64,000 bases of DNA from Bauldia sp. (GTDB lineage Bacteria > Pseudomonadota > Alphaproteobacteria > Rhizobiales > Kaistiaceae). Both the position numbers and the translations under genes were made by a program. Positions within the stretch are counted from its first letter, which is position 1. Each line of letters begins with the position of its first letter. The notes beneath the pieces were generated by a model that saw nothing but the letters and a program-made list of their open reading frames with translations, had not been told where the DNA came from and did no database searches. Positions 33,950 to 43,510 of the stretch are shown here, piece by piece. Location of the stretch: positions 372,001-436,000 of the forward strand of contig JANQRX010000010.1 of NCBI GenBank assembly GCA_028284325.1, given 5' to 3'.

Positions 33950-34627
33950 TTGACCAAGTCCTTGTCCAGGCCCCTGAAACGTCTTGTCCTGGGGACCGGC
34001 GTCGGTGCCGCTTGTCTCGCCGGCGCCGCCGTGCCCTCCGCCGCCCATCCGCATATGTGGGTCGATGTCCGCGTCGAGCTCAGGTTCGACGGCGAGGGGC
34101 GCCTTGCGGCGCTGCGTCAGGTGTGGCTGTTCGACGACCTCTACACCGCCTTCATCCTCGACGGCATGGATGGTGATGGCGACGGCCTGCCGGACCAGGT
34201 CCAGCTCGACGATCTGATGCGCGAAAACCTGTCCAATCTCAAAGAGTTCGACTACTTCACCGAAGTGACGGGTGACGTCGGCAAAGCGACCTTCGCCACC
34301 GCGACCGAAGGCTCGACGCGGGTCCGCGGCCACAACCTCGAAATGTCGTTCACGGTGCCGCTCGCCGCCCCCATGAATCCGGGCGCCCAGTTCACCTACG
34401 CGGTCTTCGATCCGACCTACTACATCGACATGCTCCACGCCGAGGGCGACGACGCGATCCGGTTCGCCGGCGCGCCGGCGGGCTGCAACCACGAAGTGAT
34501 CGAGCCCAATCCCGACCCCGCGACGGTGGAGCTTGCCGCCAGCCTCGACATAACCGAATCGGCCGGGGATACGCTGGGCGCGTTCTTCGCCGAAAGAGTG
34601 GTTGTTCGGTGCGCACCGGTCGGTTAG
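33950..34627 (+). CDS. DUF1007 family periplasmic metal-associated protein
   Basis: The protein is about 225 residues from the TTG at 33950. It has a signal peptide (LVLGTGVGAACLAGAAVPSAA) followed directly by AHPHMWVDVRVEL, placing His residues at the mature N-terminus. It also has an EF-hand-like calcium loop DGDGDGLPDQVQLDD. The alternative GTG at 33803 would add 49 residues before the signal, which is unlikely; no in-frame ATG lies between them. DUF1007 proteins usually pair with NicO-type permeases, as here, with a 19-base overlap. The likely role is periplasmic metal delivery. Confidence 0.78.
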   Translation: MTKSLSRPLKRLVLGTGVGAACLAGAAVPSAAHPHMWVDVRVELRFDGEGRLAALRQVWLFDDLYTAFILDGMDGDGDGLPDQVQLDDLMRENLSNLKEFDYFTEVTGDVGKATFATATEGSTRVRGHNLEMSFTVPLAAPMNPGAQFTYAVFDPTYYIDMLHAEGDDAIRFAGAPAGCNHEVIEPNPDPATVELAASLDITESAGDTLGAFFAERVVVRCAPVG

Positions 34628-35601
34628 CGGCCGTTGCCGCGCTGGCCGCTGTGACGGGTTCGGTCGCGGTCGCCGAAGCGAACGTGCTCGTCGGCACGGC
34701 CACCGAGCCGACGCTATGGGGCCAGGCGATGGACTGGATCGTCTCGCAGCAACGCGCGATCCAGACCAGCCTCACCGACTCCCTGCGCAGCCTGACCGCC
34801 GACGGCGGCATCGCCGCGACCTGGGGGCTCATCGTCGCGGCCGGGCTTTACGGTATCCTCCACGCCGCCGGACCGGGCCACGGCAAGGTCGTTCTCACCA
34901 CCTACCTCGTCACCCACGGCGCGCGCCTCGGGCGCGGCGTGGGCATGGCCGCGGCCGCGGCGGCCTGCCAGGGCCTGGTTGCGCTGGTGCTCGTCTACGG
35001 CCTGATCTATCTCGCCGGCTGGCTGCCACGCGATACCGCCTCGGCCGTCGACTGGACCGAACGGGCGAGCTACGCGCTGGTGACGGCGATCGGCGCCTAT
35101 CTGGTGTGGCGCGCTGCCCGCGCCGTCTATCGCGAGGTGCAGGCGCGGCGCCAGGTCGCCGTAACCGCCGACGCCGTCGTGCACGATTCTCATCACCACC
35201 ACGACCATGACGAGACTTGCGACTGCGGTCACATCCCCTCGGCGAGCCAGATCGAATCCGCCAACGACCTCCGCACCATGGCCGGTGTCGTCCTGTCGAT
35301 CGGGTTGAGGCCGTGCAGCGGCGCGGTCCTGGTGCTGGTGTTCGCCCGGGCGCTCGACCTGCCATGGGCCGGCGTAGCGGCCGTGGCCGCCATGTCGGCG
35401 GGGACGGCCTTCGCCGTGGCGTCTCTGGCGTTTCTCGCCGTCTATGCGCGCGATCGCGTCACGTCGCTGCTCGGCCGCGACGGCGGCGCCTGGGCGCTGG
35501 CCGCCAACGGCATCGCCATGACCGGCGGTGGCGTGCTGATCGCTGTCGGTCTGTCGCTGATGGCGGCGTCGTTCGCGACCCGGCATCCGTTCGCGATCTG
35601 A
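34609..35601 (+). CDS. NicO/RcnA-family metal permease
   Basis: This 330-residue membrane protein has about six helices. The conserved HAAGPGHGKVVLTTYLV motif, the His-rich loop HDSHHHHDHDETCDCGH near residue 190 and VVLSIGLRPCSGAVLVLVF are typical of the nickel/cobalt transporter NicO family. The GTG at 34609 overlaps the DUF1007 gene. Family members move nickel or cobalt, but the adjoining Zur-type box and zinc-binding protein suggest zinc could be the substrate. The direction of transport is not known. Confidence 0.85.
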   Translation: MRTGRLAAVAALAAVTGSVAVAEANVLVGTATEPTLWGQAMDWIVSQQRAIQTSLTDSLRSLTADGGIAATWGLIVAAGLYGILHAAGPGHGKVVLTTYLVTHGARLGRGVGMAAAAAACQGLVALVLVYGLIYLAGWLPRDTASAVDWTERASYALVTAIGAYLVWRAARAVYREVQARRQVAVTADAVVHDSHHHHDHDETCDCGHIPSASQIESANDLRTMAGVVLSIGLRPCSGAVLVLVFARALDLPWAGVAAVAAMSAGTAFAVASLAFLAVYARDRVTSLLGRDGGAWALAANGIAMTGGGVLIAVGLSLMAASFATRHPFAI

Positions 35602-35614
35602 AGCTGTCGGCCAA

Positions 35615-37951
35615 TCAGGCCGACGCCGCACCCGGCTCGGCTGCCGGCGGTTCGCATGGCAGGCGCACCGACACCGTCGTGCCCTTGCCTTCGACGGAGC
35701 GGATGCGCATCCCGCCGCCATGCATGCGCACCAGCGAACTGGTGATCGCGAGCCCCAGCCCCGAGCCCTGATGGCTCTTGGTGAACTGGTTGCTGACCTG
35801 CTCGAACGGCCGACCCAGCCGCCGGAGCGCCGCCGCCGGGATGCCGATGCCGGAATCGGCGACCGTGAAGGTGATCGCCCCGCCCACCTGGCGCGCCCGG
35901 ACCTGAATGGCGCCGCCCTTGGGCGTGAACTTGACGGCGTTGGACAGCAGGTTGAGGAGGATCTGCTTCAACGCCCGCTTGTCGCCATGCAGGCGCAACG
36001 CGGCGCCGATCTCCGCGTTGACCTCGATCTGCCGGTCGGCGGCCTGGGTGCTCATGATGCGGATCGACTGCTGGACCACGTCGTCGAGCTGGATGGCTTC
36101 GTGATCGAGCGCGAACCGGCCGGCCTCGATCCGCGACATGTCCAGAACGTCGTTGATGACACCGAGCAGGTACGACCCGCTCTGATGGATGTCGCGACAA
36201 TACTCCTGGTACTTCGGTGAACCGAGATCGCCGAACAGGCCGGACTGCATGATCTCGGAGAAGCCGATGATGGCATTGAGCGGCGTGCGCAGCTCGTGGC
36301 TGATGTTGGCCAGGAACTCCGACTTGGCGCGGTTGGCGTCCTCGGCGCGGTTCTTCTCCTCGGCGTACTTCTCGGCCAGTTCCACCATCTGCTGCGCTTG
36401 GCGCTCCAGCTTCTGGCGCGACTGGCGCAGGTCGGCGATGGTCGCCATCAACCGCCGCTCGCCCTCCACCAGCTTGGTTTCGTGCGCCTTGAGCTGGCTG
36501 ATGTCGGTCCCGACCGAAACGAAGCCGCCGTCCTTGGTCCGCCGCTCGTTGATCTGGAGCCAGGCCCCGTCGTCGAGCTGCAGTTCGAAACTGCGCGAAC
36601 CGTCGTCGCCGTCGGTGTCGACCTGGTTGCCGATCTGAGCGCGCACCGTCGGCTTGCGGCCGAGCGCCACGACCTCGTCGTAGTGCATGCCCGGCTGCAC
36701 CGACGCCTCGGGCAGGTCGTACAACTGCTGGTACTTCGAGTTGCACATCACCAGCCGGTTGTCGGCGTCCCAGAGCACGAAGGCCTCCGAGATCGTCTCG
36801 ATCGCATCGCTGAGCCGGATGTCGGCTGTCTTGGACCGTTCGACCAGACGCATCTGTTCGGTCACGTCGACGGCGATGCCGATCAGATGCGGATCGGGTG
36901 TGTCGCGGTCCATCAGCTCGGCGCGCACCCGCAGCCAGATCCAGTGGCCGTCGGCGTGGCGAATCCTGAACATGCGGTCGAGCGTCGACTGCCGGGAATC
37001 GTAGAGCGCCTCGACCACCGCCATCAGGTCGCCGTCGTCGGGGTGGATCAGCGCACGCACGTCGCTGAACGACAGGAGCGAGTCCTGCGCGGGCAGGCCG
37101 GCGATCTCGAACATCGAGCGTGACCAGAAGATCCGCGCCCGGCCGAGGTCCCAGTCCCACAGACCGCTGCGCCCGCGCGTCAGTGCGGTTTCGAACCGCG
37201 CCTGGGTTTCGGTGTAGATGCGGTCGGCCTCGTTCGCGCGCGCCGTCTGGGTGAAGTAGCCGTAGAGGATGACGAGCAGGATCGCGCTCGTGCCCACGAA
37301 GATGACGGCGTTGAGCGTCACCTCGGAGCGCCATTCGCGGTAGACCTGCTCCATCGGCTGGATGACGGCCACGCCGCCGCCATCGTCGAGGTGGTGGACG
37401 GTGCCGAGCGCGCGCATGCTGTCCGGCAGTGTTACCCGGAGCACGCCGGCGCGGGCGCCGAACGTCGTCAACGGCTGGGCCTCGCCGACGATATCGGTGA
37501 GCGGAATGCCCTCGCGCTCGATCATGTGCGGCTGGGTCGCGATCACCACGCCGGCCGGATCGGTCACGTAGACCTCGCGCCCCGACTCGATGGCGCGCGA
37601 GGGCAGGGCGTCCGCCACGCGGTTATGAACGTCGAACGTCGTGTCGTCGCTACCGTCGGGCGACAGCGCGGCGGCGACGACCGACGCGATCATGGTGATG
37701 GCAACCCGGGCCTCGCTCTCGCGGTCGGCCCGTAGCTGGTAGAGTTCGTAGGTTCTGACCGCGCCGACCAGCAACAGGAAGACGAAGATCAGGACCGGGA
37801 TGAGCTTGCGCAGGAAGGGCTCGGCCGCCAGGAGTTGCTGATAGGCCGGGTGGGCGAGGAGCCGGGCATGCCCGCTGAGGTGAGAAGCGGCGGCAAGGTC
37901 GCGTCGGAATCCCAATCGTTCCGCGAGACTCGCCGTCCCAGCCCGCGCCAT
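35615..37951 (-). CDS. pleC: PAS-domain sensor histidine kinase, PleC/PdhS type
   Basis: This 778-residue kinase has two membrane helices (about residues 48-68 and 213-233) around a periplasmic sensor domain, at least two PAS regions (about 245-375 and 385-500), a coiled segment, and the H box NISHELRTPLNAIIGFSEIM with the DLGSPKYQEYCRDIHQSG and DMSRIEAGR stretches typical of PleC/DivJ/PdhS kinases. The ATPase domain shows NLLSNAVKFT and GSGLGLAITSSLV. The family acts on the polarity regulator DivK. I recall the Sinorhizobium pleC as lying near glnE, which supports the name. The start is ATG after GAGGGG. Confidence 0.82.
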   Translation of the reverse strand: MARAGTASLAERLGFRRDLAAASHLSGHARLLAHPAYQQLLAAEPFLRKLIPVLIFVFLLLVGAVRTYELYQLRADRESEARVAITMIASVVAAALSPDGSDDTTFDVHNRVADALPSRAIESGREVYVTDPAGVVIATQPHMIEREGIPLTDIVGEAQPLTTFGARAGVLRVTLPDSMRALGTVHHLDDGGGVAVIQPMEQVYREWRSEVTLNAVIFVGTSAILLVILYGYFTQTARANEADRIYTETQARFETALTRGRSGLWDWDLGRARIFWSRSMFEIAGLPAQDSLLSFSDVRALIHPDDGDLMAVVEALYDSRQSTLDRMFRIRHADGHWIWLRVRAELMDRDTPDPHLIGIAVDVTEQMRLVERSKTADIRLSDAIETISEAFVLWDADNRLVMCNSKYQQLYDLPEASVQPGMHYDEVVALGRKPTVRAQIGNQVDTDGDDGSRSFELQLDDGAWLQINERRTKDGGFVSVGTDISQLKAHETKLVEGERRLMATIADLRQSRQKLERQAQQMVELAEKYAEEKNRAEDANRAKSEFLANISHELRTPLNAIIGFSEIMQSGLFGDLGSPKYQEYCRDIHQSGSYLLGVINDVLDMSRIEAGRFALDHEAIQLDDVVQQSIRIMSTQAADRQIEVNAEIGAALRLHGDKRALKQILLNLLSNAVKFTPKGGAIQVRARQVGGAITFTVADSGIGIPAAALRRLGRPFEQVSNQFTKSHQGSGLGLAITSSLVRMHGGGMRIRSVEGKGTTVSVRLPCEPPAAEPGAASA

Positions 37952-38058
37952 GAGGCCCCCTCATCGATTCGCCACTCTGTTTTCGGAGTGATGCCGCACC
38001 CGAATCACTTTCATTTGAATCGACGGGAATCCGCTTGTCCAGCGGGTCAAGGAAATAT

Positions 38059-40695
38059 TTACGCTTTCAGCGTCCGGTCCACGATATCGCGCGTATCCGA
38101 CGAGAGTGACCGCTCGGCCGCGACCTTTCTCAGCGCATTCTCGGCCAGCTCGCGCCGCCCGGGCTCCAGCGTTCGCCACGACCGGAAGGCCACCAGCAGC
38201 CGCGCCGCCGTTTGCGGGTTTCGTGCGTCGAGGCCGATCACGAAATCGGCAAGGAAGTCGTAGCCGGCACCGTCGGCGCGGTTGAACTGCGTTGGATTGC
38301 CGCCGGCGAAGACACCGACCAGTGCGCGGATGCGGTTGGGATTGGTGAGCGAAAACGCCGGATCGGTGAGTAGATCCTTCACCCGGTCGAGCGTCGAGGC
38401 CGCCGGCACGATCGCCTCGAACGTCAGCCATTTGTCGAGCACCAGCGGATTGTCCCGGTAGGCGTCGTGAAACGCCTGCAGGGCCGGCAGTCGCTCGGGC
38501 AGGCCGCCATGGGCGAGGATCGACAGGGCGGCCGAACGGTCGGTCATGTTGTCGGCGCTCTCGACCTGCGCCACGGTCGCGTCGATGGCCGCACCGTTAC
38601 CATTGGCCGTCATCAGGTCGAGCGCGGCGTTGGCCAACGCGCGTCGGCCGGCGGTCTCCGCGTCGGGTGTGTAGCTGCCCGACCGGCGCATGGACTCCCG
38701 GACCGCGGCGAGCCGATCGCCGATGCGGTCGGCGAGGCGGGCCCGGATCTGGTTGTGCGCGGCGGCGATGGCGTCGGGGTCGACGTCCTCGCCGATCTCC
38801 CGGGCAATGTCGGCCTGGCCCGGCAGCGCCAGGACTTGAGCACGGAACGCCGGCTCCAGATCCTCGTTGCCGGTGATCTCGGCGAGCGCATCGAAGAACG
38901 CCGGATCGAAGTCGACGCGTTCGCGCCGGCGAACGGCGGCCGTGCCGCGTTTCAGCGCCTGCATGGCGATCGTCTGGACGGCCTGCCAGCGGTTGAACGG
39001 ATCGGCGTCGGTGCGCATCAGAAAGAGGAAATCGTCGGCCGACAGATTGTCGGTCAGCCGCACCGGTGCCGAGAAGCGGCGAAGCAACGACGGGACCGGT
39101 CGCGCGCCGATCCCGTGGAAGACGAAGGTCTGGCGCTCGTCCGTGAGGTGGATCACGTCGGCCTCGACGGTTCCGCCCTCGACGCGCGAGGGGGCCATGT
39201 CGTCGCCGTTCGGGCCGACCAAGCCGAACCGGATCGGGATGTGGAGCGGCGCCTTGTCCGGCTGTCCGGGCGTCGGCGGCGTCCGCTGGCTGAGATCGAG
39301 CGTGTAGGTCTGCGCCGCAGCGTCGTAGGTCCCACTGGCCTCGACCAGCGGCGTGCCGGATTGCACATACCAGCGGAAGAACCGGGACAGGTCGGCGTCG
39401 GCGACCTCGCGGAAGCAGGCGACGAAGTCTTCGATGGTCACCGCCTGGCCGTCATGGCGGTCGAAGTAGAGGTCCATGCCGGCGCGGAAGGCGTCGTCGC
39501 CGACGATGGTTCTGAGCACACCGATGAGCTCTGCGCCCTTCTCGTAGACCGTCGGCGTGTAGAAGTTGTTGATCTCGGCGTAGCGGTCCGGCCGGACGGG
39601 ATGGGCCAGCGGACCGGCGTCCTCCGGGAACTGCCGTGACCGCAGCGCGCGCACGTCGGCGATGCGCTTCACCGGGCGTGAGCGCATGTCACTCGAAAAC
39701 TCCTGGTCGCGATAGACGGTCAGCCCTTCCTTGAGACAGAGCTGGAACCATTCGCGGCAGGTGATGCGGTTGCCGGTCCAGTTGTGGAAGTACTCGTGGG
39801 CGATGATGGCTTCGATGTGGGCGTAGTCGACGTCGGTGGCCGTGTCGGGGTCGGCCAGCACGAACTTGTCGTTGAAGATGTTGAGGCCCTTGTTCTCCAT
39901 GGCCCCCATGTTGAAGTCGGACACCGCCACGATCATGAAGATGTCGAGATCGTATTCGCGGCCGAACGTCTCCTCGTCCCAGCGCATGCTGCGTTTCAGC
40001 GCATCCATCGCGTAGCCGCAGCGCGCTTCGTTGCCGTGCTCGCAGTAGATGCGCAGCTCCACGTCGCGGCCCGACATCGTGACGAAGGAATCGCGCACCA
40101 TTGCCAGATCGCCGGCAACCATGGCGAAGAGGTAGGCGGGCTTGGGGAAGGGATCGTGCCAGACGGCGAAGTGCCGGTCGCTGCCGTTGACCGTTCCACC
40201 GTCGACCTGATTGCCGTTGGCGAGCAGGACCGGTGTGTCGGCGCGCGGCGCCTCGATCGACACGGTGTAGACCGACAACACGTCCGGTCGGTCGAGGAAA
40301 TAGGTGATGCGTCTGAAGCCTTCGGCTTCGCACTGCGTGCAATACGTGCCGTTGGAGCGGAAGAGCCCCATCAGCTTGGTGTTGGCGGTCGGATCGATTT
40401 CGGTCGTGATCTCGAGCCAGAAATCCTTCGCCGGTACGTCGCGGATGGTCAGCCGGTCGGGCCTTGCCTCGTAGCGTGACGGGTCCAGGGGCTCGCCGTC
40501 GATCCTGATGCTCTTGAGCGTGAGTTCGTCGCCGTCAAGGACCAGGTCGCGCGCGCCGCCGACCGGCCGGATGCCGAGGCCGGCGCGCACGTGCGTCGCG
40601 TGGGGATCGAGCCGGATGTCGAGGTCGACCGTCGGGATGTCAAAGGCAGGCGGCCGGTAGTCTTCCAGGCGAACGATGTCGGTCTCTGTCGTCAT
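38059..40695 (-). CDS. pepN: Aminopeptidase N (M1 family)
   Basis: This 878-residue metallopeptidase removes N-terminal residues from peptides in the cytoplasm. The exopeptidase motif appears as MGAMENKGLNIFN, the zinc site as IAHEYFHNWTGNR followed by the second Glu in LKEGLTVYRDQEF about 18 residues later. The size and the C-terminal DUF3458-type helical part match E. coli PepN. The ATG at 40695 gives MTTETDIVRLEDYR; another ATG at 40701 is possible. It is transcribed toward the pleC-like gene, with a 107-base gap between them. Confidence 0.95.
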   Translation of the reverse strand: MTTETDIVRLEDYRPPAFDIPTVDLDIRLDPHATHVRAGLGIRPVGGARDLVLDGDELTLKSIRIDGEPLDPSRYEARPDRLTIRDVPAKDFWLEITTEIDPTANTKLMGLFRSNGTYCTQCEAEGFRRITYFLDRPDVLSVYTVSIEAPRADTPVLLANGNQVDGGTVNGSDRHFAVWHDPFPKPAYLFAMVAGDLAMVRDSFVTMSGRDVELRIYCEHGNEARCGYAMDALKRSMRWDEETFGREYDLDIFMIVAVSDFNMGAMENKGLNIFNDKFVLADPDTATDVDYAHIEAIIAHEYFHNWTGNRITCREWFQLCLKEGLTVYRDQEFSSDMRSRPVKRIADVRALRSRQFPEDAGPLAHPVRPDRYAEINNFYTPTVYEKGAELIGVLRTIVGDDAFRAGMDLYFDRHDGQAVTIEDFVACFREVADADLSRFFRWYVQSGTPLVEASGTYDAAAQTYTLDLSQRTPPTPGQPDKAPLHIPIRFGLVGPNGDDMAPSRVEGGTVEADVIHLTDERQTFVFHGIGARPVPSLLRRFSAPVRLTDNLSADDFLFLMRTDADPFNRWQAVQTIAMQALKRGTAAVRRRERVDFDPAFFDALAEITGNEDLEPAFRAQVLALPGQADIAREIGEDVDPDAIAAAHNQIRARLADRIGDRLAAVRESMRRSGSYTPDAETAGRRALANAALDLMTANGNGAAIDATVAQVESADNMTDRSAALSILAHGGLPERLPALQAFHDAYRDNPLVLDKWLTFEAIVPAASTLDRVKDLLTDPAFSLTNPNRIRALVGVFAGGNPTQFNRADGAGYDFLADFVIGLDARNPQTAARLLVAFRSWRTLEPGRRELAENALRKVAAERSLSSDTRDIVDRTLKA

Positions 40696-41000
40696 GAACA
40701 TGGCGTTCGCGCTACCGTGGCCAGATCCGGTCCGGCTCGTGCGTGCGACGGACGACGCTCCTCCCTGCCTGCTGCAAGCAACACAATACTGAGGTGCGCA
40801 CGTCAAAAACGCAAGGCGATCTTTGAGGATTTCTCCTCATCATCCGGACTCGGACGTAAACTGATATAAATCAAACCAATTCAGAGCTGCGAAGATCGGG
40901 AAACCGACTCCGCGCGAACCTATATGAGGTATGCCCTCGACGTCATGGCCCGTTGCCTTGAAGGATGCGAAGATGTAACAGTTGAGGGCGAGGGGGAGCC
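40696..41000. promoter_or_regulatory. Divergent promoter region between pepN and the xylose regulator
   Basis: These 305 bases hold no credible gene. They are richer in A and T than the flanks, especially 40840-40885 (TGATATAAATCAAACC), and must contain both the pepN promoter and that of the LacI-type gene. A strong ribosome-binding site (GAGGGGGAG) lies just before the regulator's ATG. I see no convincing LacI-type palindrome by eye. Confidence 0.4.
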
Positions 41001-42056
41001 ATGGCGCGGATGACACTTCAGGACGTTGCCCGCACCGCCGGCGTCAGTCTGGCGACGGTTGACCGCGTCCTGAACGGCCGTCCGGGCGTCAATGCCGACA
41101 CCGCCGCCCGCGTCAGGGCGGTGATGCAGTCGCTGAACTACCGCCCCGATCGCGCGGCCATGCGGCTGGCCCGCGGCACCGGACATCGCTTCTGCTTCGT
41201 TCTGCCGAAGGGCAACAACGCCTTCATGCTGGCCCTGCACCGCGAAGTGCTCGACGCCGGCCGACGCTTCGCCGCCGACCGCGTCGACGTGGACGTGCTC
41301 GAGGTCGACGTTTTCGACGGCGAGGTCCTCGCCGACGCGCTCCACCTCCTGGCCGGCCGGGTCGATGGCGTGGCGACCGTGGCGCTGGACCACCCGTCGG
41401 TCCGCCATGCCATCGACGAGCTGACCTTGTCCGGCGTGTCGGTGGTAACGCTGGTCTCGGACGTGCCGAACGCGTCGCGCACCCACTATGTGGGCATCGA
41501 CAACGTCGCCGCCGGCCGCACGGCGGGGAGCCTGCTGGGCCGTTTCGTCGGCGGCCGCAAGGGCAAGGTCGGGCTCATCGCCGGCTCGCTGGCGTTGCGC
41601 GACCACATCGAACGCCAAATGGGTTTCGAACAGGTCCTCGGGCGTGACTTTCCCGAGTTGGATGTTCTTCCCGTCCGCGAGGGGCGCGACGAGGACGAAC
41701 AGGTCGAGCGCCTGGTGGCCGGCCTCCTGTCGGCGCATGACGATCTGGTGGGCGTCTACAATGCCGGCGCCGGTACCGGCGGCCTGATCGCGGCGCTGGA
41801 AGCCTCGGGGCGGGGCGGTGAGGTGGTCGTGATCGCCCACGAACTGACGCCGGCCTCGCGGCGGCACCTGCTGCGCGGCACCATCGACGCCGTCATCAAC
41901 CAGAATCCCGGCCACGAGGTCCGCAGCGCCATCCGGGTGCTCCTGGCGGCGCGGGAAGGCATGCCGATCATCACCGGGCAGGAGCAGATCCGGATCGACG
42001 TGTTCATTCGCGAAAACGTACCGGCGCTGGCCGACGGCGCTGCGCAGGGAGGGTGA
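41001..42056 (+). CDS. LacI-family transcriptional regulator of the xylose cluster
   Basis: This 351-residue regulator has an N-terminal helix-turn-helix (TLQDVARTAGVSLATVDRVLNGRPGV, residues 5-30), followed by the LacI hinge and a periplasmic-binding-protein-like sugar domain (about 62-340). Its stop overlaps the xylB start region, so it is the first gene of the operon it probably controls. The domain is close to the ribose/xylose-type binding fold, so the inducer is likely a pentose or a product of it. The natural ligand is inferred from the neighbours. Confidence 0.88.
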   Translation: MARMTLQDVARTAGVSLATVDRVLNGRPGVNADTAARVRAVMQSLNYRPDRAAMRLARGTGHRFCFVLPKGNNAFMLALHREVLDAGRRFAADRVDVDVLEVDVFDGEVLADALHLLAGRVDGVATVALDHPSVRHAIDELTLSGVSVVTLVSDVPNASRTHYVGIDNVAAGRTAGSLLGRFVGGRKGKVGLIAGSLALRDHIERQMGFEQVLGRDFPELDVLPVREGRDEDEQVERLVAGLLSAHDDLVGVYNAGAGTGGLIAALEASGRGGEVVVIAHELTPASRRHLLRGTIDAVINQNPGHEVRSAIRVLLAAREGMPIITGQEQIRIDVFIRENVPALADGAAQGG

Positions 42057-42058
42057 CG

Positions 42059-43510
42059 ATGTATCTCGGCATCGATCTCGGAACGTCGTCGGTGAAGGCA
42101 GTGCTCATCAATCCCGATCAGGCGATCGTGGCGTCCGCCTCGGCTGACCTCGACGTTGAGCGACCGCAGCCCGGCTGGTCGGAGCAGGACCCCGGCGACT
42201 GGTGGACGGCCACATGCGCCGCGCTCGACGAACTCGCCGCAAGCCACGGACCGGCACTGGCCGATGTCCGCGGCATCGGCCTCTCGGGCCAAATGCATGG
42301 CGCCACGCTGCTCGATGCCAACGACAGGCCGCTGCGCCCTTGCATCCTCTGGAACGACGGTCGCGCTGACAAACAGGCGCGTATGCTGACCGAGGCCTCC
42401 GAGCGGATCACCGGCAACATCGCCATGCCCGGCTTCACCGCGCCCAAGCTGTTGTGGGTGCGGGAGCACGAGCCGGATGTGTTCGACCGGGTGCGATCCG
42501 TGCTCCTGCCCAAGGACTATCTGCGGCTGCTGCTCACCGGCGAGAAGGCCAGCGACATGTCCGACGCCGCCGGCACGCTGTGGCTCGACATGGCTGCTCG
42601 CGCCTGGTCGGACGAGATGCTGACCGCCACCGGCCTGACGCGGGAGCACATGCCCCGCGCGGTCGAGGGCACCGAGGCGACCGGCGTGTTGCGTCCCGAC
42701 ATCGCCGGCCGTTGGGGCATGGGCACCAACGTGGTGGTTGCTGGCGGTGGCGGCGACAATGCGGCCTCCGCCTGCGGCGTCGGCGCTGTCGCCCCCGGCA
42801 CCGGCTTCGTGTCGATCGGCACGTCGGGTGTCGTGTTCGTCACCGCCGACAGCTACCGGCCCAATCCGGCCGGCGCCGTGCACACCTTCTGTCACGCGGT
42901 ACCGGGTACCTGGCACCAGATGGCGGTCGCGCTGTCGGCGGCCGGCTCGCTGGACTGGCTGGCGCGCACCGTCGGCCGCGAGCCGGAAGACCTGACCTCT
43001 GCCCTCGGCGAGACCCTCGACGGGCCCGGCGCGGTGCGTTTCCTGCCGTACCTGTCCGGCGAGCGTACGCCGCACAACGACGTCGCGATCCGGGGCGCCT
43101 TCGTCGGCCTCGACCAGAATCACGACCTTGGTGATCTGACCCGCGCCGTGCTCGAGGGCATCGCCTTCTCGTTCCGCGACGGCCTCGACGTGCTGACGGC
43201 GCCGTTGGCCGCGCCGTCGCAATTAATCGCCGTCGGCGGCGGTTCACGCTCGCGCCTGTGGCTGCGGATCATCGCCACCGTTCTGGAAACCCCGATCGCC
43301 GTACCGGCCGACGGTGACTACGGCGCGGCCTTCGGTGCGGCGCGCCTTGGCCTCGTGGCCGCCGAGGGCGCCGATCCGTTCGCGGTCTGCACGCCGCCGG
43401 CGATCGAGGCGGTCGTCGAACCGGAGGCCGACCTCGTCCCGGCCTTCGCCGAAGCCCTTCACCATTATCGCAAACTCTATCCCGCCCTCAGAGAGGCCGC
43501 CTTGTCATGA
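42059..43510 (+). CDS. xylB: Xylulokinase
   Basis: This FGGY-family kinase of about 483 residues phosphorylates D-xylulose. [16 protein letters not shown] is the N-terminal ATP-binding motif, [11 protein letters not shown] the sugar-binding region, [16 protein letters not shown] the family signature and [12 protein letters not shown] the C-terminal motif. Translation may begin at the GTG at 42053 or this ATG, two codons later. It is coupled to lacI in front and to xylA behind (four-base overlap). The xylA neighbour supports xylulose as substrate. Confidence 0.93.
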   Translation: MYLGIDLGTSSVKAVLINPDQAIVASASADLDVERPQPGWSEQDPGDWWTATCAALDELAASHGPALADVRGIGLSGQMHGATLLDANDRPLRPCILWNDGRADKQARMLTEASERITGNIAMPGFTAPKLLWVREHEPDVFDRVRSVLLPKDYLRLLLTGEKASDMSDAAGTLWLDMAARAWSDEMLTATGLTREHMPRAVEGTEATGVLRPDIAGRWGMGTNVVVAGGGGDNAASACGVGAVAPGTGFVSIGTSGVVFVTADSYRPNPAGAVHTFCHAVPGTWHQMAVALSAAGSLDWLARTVGREPEDLTSALGETLDGPGAVRFLPYLSGERTPHNDVAIRGAFVGLDQNHDLGDLTRAVLEGIAFSFRDGLDVLTAPLAAPSQLIAVGGGSRSRLWLRIIATVLETPIAVPADGDYGAAFGAARLGLVAAEGADPFAVCTPPAIEAVVEPEADLVPAFAEALHHYRKLYPALREAALS

